Assembly (NCBI GenBank): GCA_002482525.1
Contig: DLGC01000001.1
Location: 1-14,524 of the forward strand
DNA: 14,524 nucleotides
DNA from: Propionibacteriaceae bacterium UBA7704
GTDB lineage: Bacteria > Actinomycetota > Actinomycetes > Propionibacteriales > Propionibacteriaceae
Reading direction: 5' to 3'
Position numbers and translations under genes: made by a program. Below the pieces are notes generated by a model. It was not told the DNA's origin. It made no database searches and was given only the letters and a program-made list of their open reading frames with translations. Below are positions 11,194-14,524 of the stretch, piece by piece (within the stretch, counting starts at the first letter, position 1; each line of letters begins with the position of its first letter).

Positions 11194-13185
11194 ATGACAC
11201 AGACAAGTAGAACCGATCCCCTCTTGGGGCGACTTGTCGACGGTCGATATCTGATCACCCGCCGCATTGCCCGGGGCGGGATGGCGACGGTGTACCTGGC
11301 CGACGATCAGCGCTTGACGCGCACCGTGGCGATCAAGGTGATGCACGAGAACCTCGGCGAAGATGAGGACTTCACGGCCCGCTTCGACCGCGAGGCGCGC
11401 GCCGCCGCCCGGCTCTCCCACCCCAATGTGGTCTCGGTGTTCGACCAGGGCATGGACGATGGACGTCCCTACATCGTGATGGAGTACGTCGAAGGTTCGA
11501 CGCTGCGCCAAGTCATGACCCGCGAGACTCCGATGACGCCGAGTCGAGCGCTAGCCCTGATCCAGCAGGTCGCCGAGGCGGTGGCCGCCGCGCACGAGGC
11601 AGGCATCGTGCACCGGGATCTGAAGCCCGAGAATGTGCTGATCTCGCGACGCGGGCAACTCAAGGTCGCCGACTTCGGCTTGGCGCGTGCGGTGACCGCA
11701 CACACCGCGACCGCGAACGGCATGCTGATCGGAACGGTCTCCTACATCGCGCCTGAGTTGGTGACCCACGGCCATGCCGATACCCGCTGCGATGTCTACG
11801 CCATGGGCGTGGTGCTCTACGAGATGCTCACCGGACGCAAGCCGCACACCGGCGAGAGCCCGATCCAGGTGGCCTACAGCCACGTCCACAACGAGATCTC
11901 GCCGCCTTCTCAAGCCGCACCCGAGCAGTGGCGTGGCACCGCCAACGCTGTTCCGGACTACGTTGACGCGCTGGTGTTGGCCGCTGCGACCCGTCAACCT
12001 GCGGAGCGTCCGCATGACGCACGGGTACTGGCCGAGCACGTTGCAGCAGCGCGCGAGGCGATCGCCCAGGGCCGACTGAATGACCCTGAGCTGGCGGCGC
12101 GGATGCGGACCACGGTGCTGGAGAACGACGCCCTGGCGACCGAGCAGGTCCCGCTGATGATGTCGCTGACACCCGAGCCGACCAATCCGACGTTGGTGTT
12201 CACTCCGGCGAATGTCGCCGAACCCGGCCCCGCGCCCGTCGCCGTCGGCGGGGCCGAACCGCCGCTGCCCAGCCCGTCGGCGCAGCCGCTGCAGCAGCGT
12301 CGCGCTCGACGCAGCCGCACCGCACGCACCTCTTTGGTGGTGCTGTTGGTGTCCGCCTTGGTCTTGGGCGTCGGCGCCTGGTATCTCATGGCCGGGCGTT
12401 TCACCACCACGCCGGACTTCACCAGCCTCACCCAGGTGCAGGCACAAGCGCTGGCTGCCGAAAAGGGCTTCCCGGTGACGTTCGACGCCGATTACAGCGA
12501 GACGATCCCGGTCGGCCAGGTAGTGCGCACCGACCCTGCCGTCGGCGAGCGGATTCCCTATGGCGGAACGATCACCGCCTTCCTCTCCCGAGGTCCGGAG
12601 CGGTATGCGGTGCCGTCGTTGGCCGGTCGCACCGTCGATGAGGCCCAACAGGTCATCGCTGACGCCCATCTGGCGGCGGGCAAGATCACCGAGGTTTGGG
12701 ATGAGAACATCGAGCTCGGCAAAGTGATCTCCTCCTCACCTGCGGCCGGCAAGATGGTGAAGCCCAAGACCGAAGTGGACCTGAAAGTGTCCAAGGGTCC
12801 CGCACCGATCAAGGTCGTCAGCTATGTCGACAAGCCCTTCACCGAAGCCAAGGCCTATTACGAAGGCCAAGGGCTGGTGGTCCAGGTGAGCGCGGAGAAG
12901 AACAACAGCAAGATCGCTGCCGGGAACGTGATCTCCAGCGATCCGAAGGACGGCACCGTACCCAAGGGCGGCACCATCAGCTTCGTAGTCTCCAAGGGCC
13001 CGGTGATGGTTGAGGTGCCGAATGTGATCGGCATGAACGCCAACCAGGCCGAGAAGGCGCTCACCGATGTCGGCTTCAAGGTTGCCTGGGAGAAGGTGTT
13101 CTGGGGCCGTAGCGTGTGGAGTACCGATCCGGGCGTTGGCACGATGGCACCGAAGGGCTCCACCATCACGGTGAAGCTGGCCTGA
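11194..13185 (+). CDS. pknL: Membrane Ser/Thr protein kinase with four PASTA repeats (PknL-like)
   Basis: Eukaryotic-like kinase that senses cell-wall material outside and phosphorylates proteins inside. The 663-residue protein has a kinase domain at about 17-280: glycine loop ARGGMA (26-31), catalytic Lys48 in VAIK, HRDLKPEN (140-147) with catalytic Asp142, DFG (160-162), and an activation loop with Thr168, 171, 173 and 181 before APE. A Pro-rich linker precedes one membrane helix (about 381-401). Four PASTA domains follow at about 404-469, 470-536, 537-603 and 604-663. ATG 11194 has GGAG 9 nt upstream; a leaderless GTG at 11140 would add 18 residues. Proximity to metF, the prenyl synthase and GNAT suggests PknL rather than PknB, which normally sits with FtsW/PBP genes. 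The symbol rests on that context. Confidence 0.9.
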   Translation: MTQTSRTDPLLGRLVDGRYLITRRIARGGMATVYLADDQRLTRTVAIKVMHENLGEDEDFTARFDREARAAARLSHPNVVSVFDQGMDDGRPYIVMEYVEGSTLRQVMTRETPMTPSRALALIQQVAEAVAAAHEAGIVHRDLKPENVLISRRGQLKVADFGLARAVTAHTATANGMLIGTVSYIAPELVTHGHADTRCDVYAMGVVLYEMLTGRKPHTGESPIQVAYSHVHNEISPPSQAAPEQWRGTANAVPDYVDALVLAAATRQPAERPHDARVLAEHVAAAREAIAQGRLNDPELAARMRTTVLENDALATEQVPLMMSLTPEPTNPTLVFTPANVAEPGPAPVAVGGAEPPLPSPSAQPLQQRRARRSRTARTSLVVLLVSALVLGVGAWYLMAGRFTTTPDFTSLTQVQAQALAAEKGFPVTFDADYSETIPVGQVVRTDPAVGERIPYGGTITAFLSRGPERYAVPSLAGRTVDEAQQVIADAHLAAGKITEVWDENIELGKVISSSPAAGKMVKPKTEVDLKVSKGPAPIKVVSYVDKPFTEAKAYYEGQGLVVQVSAEKNNSKIAAGNVISSDPKDGTVPKGGTISFVVSKGPVMVEVPNVIGMNANQAEKALTDVGFKVAWEKVFWGRSVWSTDPGVGTMAPKGSTITVKLA

Positions 13186-13188
13186 ACC

Positions 13189-13833
13189 TCAGGCTCCCGG
13201 CGTCCACGCCCCGGCACCACGCAGATCCACCACAGTGGTGTCGGTCATCTCGTTGACGCGGTTGTACGACAGCGCCCAGCCGCGCTCATTGAGCAGACCC
13301 TCGTGAATGCAGAAGCCGTGGCTCGCCCCTACCGCCCGGACGAAGTCCACGGTCTCCTTCATCGCCGCCCACGGCCCGTAGGCCGGTACCCCGACGACAT
13401 CGATCCCGGCCGGAATGGCGGCCAGCGAGTCGCCCGGATGGAAGAACGTCGGCTCGCCTTCGGCACTGATCACGAGCCCAACATTGCCAATGCGCGGAAT
13501 GTCGGCGTGGATCACGGCGTGCAGACCCCCGACGGCCTGCACCTTGAGAGCGCCGAATTCGACGCGGGTTTCGGCGGTGATCGGTTCAGCCCGATCGGGC
13601 GCGTAGGTAGCCAGAACGCCGGGTTCCACGATCACGCGGGCGTGCGGATTGGCCGCGATCAGGGCCGGCACATGCTCGGGGTCGTAGTGATCGGGATGCA
13701 GGTGAGTGACCAGGATGGCGTCCAGGTCAGTGAGGCCGTGCCAATCGCTGGAGAAGTTGCCGGGATCGAGGAGAACACGGACACTGGCGGCTTCGACGAG
13801 GACCGCGGAATGCCCCAGGTGGGTGAGCTGCAT
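13189..13833 (-). CDS. MBL-fold metal-dependent hydrolase (UlaG/UPF0173-like)
   Basis: Metallo-beta-lactamase-fold enzyme, probably cytosolic; substrate unknown. The 214-residue protein opens with MQLTHLGHSAVLVE and DPG (23-25), then the metal-binding THLHPDH (43-49, ligands His44, His46, Asp48, His49). Further candidate ligands are His109 in GGLHAVIH, His132 and Asp135 in FHPGD, and His177. This resembles the Lactamase_B_2 group (lactonases such as UlaG, and UPF0173). The ATG has AAGGAG upstream, formed by the end of aroQ, and starts 4 nt after the aroQ stop, so translation is probably coupled. It converges on the kinase gene with a 3-nt gap. No shikimate-pathway role is known for the family; the pairing with aroQ may only be positional. 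Confidence 0.85.
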   Translation of the reverse strand: MQLTHLGHSAVLVEAASVRVLLDPGNFSSDWHGLTDLDAILVTHLHPDHYDPEHVPALIAANPHARVIVEPGVLATYAPDRAEPITAETRVEFGALKVQAVGGLHAVIHADIPRIGNVGLVISAEGEPTFFHPGDSLAAIPAGIDVVGVPAYGPWAAMKETVDFVRAVGASHGFCIHEGLLNERGWALSYNRVNEMTDTTVVDLRGAGAWTPGA

Positions 13834-13837
13834 CGGA

Positions 13838-14278
13838 TTACTCCTTGCTGAGCCGATCGATCACGTAATCCATGGCCATGGCGTAGCCGCGAGCACCGAA
13901 GCCAGTGAGCACGCCGACTGCCAGATCCGAGAGGTACGAGTGCTTGCGAAACTCCTCGCGGGCGTGGACGTTGGAGATGTGCACCTCGCAGAACGGGATG
14001 GCTACCGCCGCGAAGGCGTCGCGGATCGCCACCGAGGTGTGGGTGAAGGCGCCGGGGTTGATGATGACGAAGCGGGTGCCTTCGTCGCGGGCGGCGTGAA
14101 GCCGGTCGACGATCTCGCCTTCATGATTGCTTTGGAAGGTGATCACGGTGAGCCCGGCCGCTGAGCCTTGGGCGACGACCCCGGCTTCAATGTCGGCCAA
14201 GGTCGTCGTTCCGTACACCTCGGGTTCACGGGTGCCGAGCGTATTCAGGTTGGGTCCGTTGATGACCAGCACGTCCAT
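13838..14278 (-). CDS. aroQ: Type II 3-dehydroquinate dehydratase
   Basis: Catalyses the third step of the shikimate pathway, 3-dehydroquinate to 3-dehydroshikimate, as a dodecamer of flavodoxin-like subunits. The 146-residue protein has family length and all key residues: NGPNLN (7-12), Arg17 and Tyr22 of the mobile active-site lid, QSNHEGE (49-55), Asn74 and His80 in NPGAFTHTS, EVHISN with His100, and Arg111 in AREEFRKHS. No Shine-Dalgarno is visible before the ATG; a TAGATA-like box lies 15-21 nt upstream, so the leader is probably very short. It is first in a two-gene operon with the MBL hydrolase. No other aromatic-pathway gene is in the window. Confidence 0.96.
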   Translation of the reverse strand: MDVLVINGPNLNTLGTREPEVYGTTTLADIEAGVVAQGSAAGLTVITFQSNHEGEIVDRLHAARDEGTRFVIINPGAFTHTSVAIRDAFAAVAIPFCEVHISNVHAREEFRKHSYLSDLAVGVLTGFGARGYAMAMDYVIDRLSKE

Positions 14279-14357
14279 GGCTCTACTGTCCCATATCTAC
14301 GACCCGCTGAGCCCGCCGAAAGGCGCCCGCTTCCTGCGTCTGTCGAAGGGCGCAGTT

Positions 14358-14456
14358 GGTTGAGGAGCGAACGAAGAGAGCGTCTTGAAACCCCCGGGTC
14401 AGTCCACAAACCAGCTCGCCAGGTTTCGAGACGGACGCTACGCGTCCTCCTCAACC
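14358..14456. repeat. Inverted pair of 35-bp REP-like repeats
   Basis: The unit at 14358-14392 and the inverted unit at 14422-14456 share the ends GGTTGAGGAG and GAAACC but differ in the middle. The right unit contains its own perfect hairpin, GGACGC-TAC-GCGTCC. Separated by 29 nt, the two can fold into one large stem. This resembles repetitive extragenic palindromes. Confidence 0.75.
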
Positions 14457-14505
14457 AGCCGAGGGAAAGGAAACCGCCCGACCGAAGATCGACCTCCCCC
14501 ACTCC

Positions 14506-14524
14506 GGCTGGTTGAGGAGCGAAC
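14506..14524. repeat. Repeat copy cut by the window end
   Basis: GGCTGGTTGAGGAGCGAAC matches the start of the 14358-14392 unit and is the reverse complement of the core of the repeats at positions 1-54. The rest of the copy lies beyond the window. Confidence 0.7.

Larger units (their letters stand above)
14279..14524. other. Intergenic repeat cluster at the right edge
   Basis: No gene is visible here. The stretch holds the aroQ promoter region, a 13-nt relic of the CTGTCGAAGGG repeat (14340-14352), an inverted pair of GGTTGAGGAG...GAAACC repeats (14358-14456) and a further cut copy at the very end. Confidence 0.7.

Noticed and set aside
1..14524. A hidden defence or mobile system
   Set aside because: All sizeable coding frames are accounted for by housekeeping families or the small membrane pair; there is no transposase, integrase, nuclease, toxin-antitoxin pair or phage gene.

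Overview
The window is ordinary chromosomal DNA from a high-GC Gram-positive bacterium (Actinomycetota). The alpha-operon ribosomal proteins, the Cys-free S4, the Lys/Ala- and Glu-rich tail on L17, the HelD-type RNA polymerase factor, a PASTA-domain kinase beside metF and a prenyl synthase, and frequent GTG or leaderless starts all point there. The inverted GGTTGAGGAG...GAAACC repeats would suit a Propionibacteriaceae or related genome, but that is a guess at family level. No gene is cut by either window edge; both edges lie in the same repeat family.

Positions 202-4095 (minus strand) hold the translation/transcription operon infA-rpmJ-rpsM-rpsK-rpsD-rpoA-rplQ, closed by a perfect 16-bp-stem hairpin. 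Three spacers are structured: an infA-rpmJ hairpin, a 244-nt rpmJ-rpsM gap carrying a short dispersed repeat and an AT-rich stretch, and a long hairpin between rpsD and rpoA. Divergent from infA, on the plus strand, lie two small four-helix membrane proteins that look like tandem paralogs (4246-5108), followed by helD (5201-7363), whose stop abuts the stop of metF head-on.

The second half resembles the mycobacterial Rv2170-Rv2176 neighbourhood as I recall it: metF (minus) divergent from a polyprenyl synthase (plus), a GNAT acetyltransferase (minus), and a membrane Ser/Thr kinase with four PASTA repeats (pknL-like, plus). Here a degenerate ThiE/TenI-fold gene sits divergent to the kinase. A translationally coupled pair, aroQ and an MBL-fold hydrolase (minus), closes the coding part, followed by inverted repeats.

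The genes cover gene expression (ribosome, RNA polymerase, HelD recycling), one-carbon/methionine metabolism (metF), isoprenoid chain synthesis, cell-wall/growth signalling (PASTA kinase) and the shikimate pathway (aroQ). I see no defence system, prophage, transposase, CRISPR, tRNA or rRNA. The most interesting signals are regulatory: an 18/20-matched long palindrome lying across the metF/prenyl-synthase promoters, a cluster of leaderless promoters, an operator-like palindrome after a TATGAT box, and a tandem 19-bp repeat whose last copy has become part of a convergent terminator. The clearest protein oddity is the ThiE-like protein lacking the canonical phosphate- and metal-binding residues.
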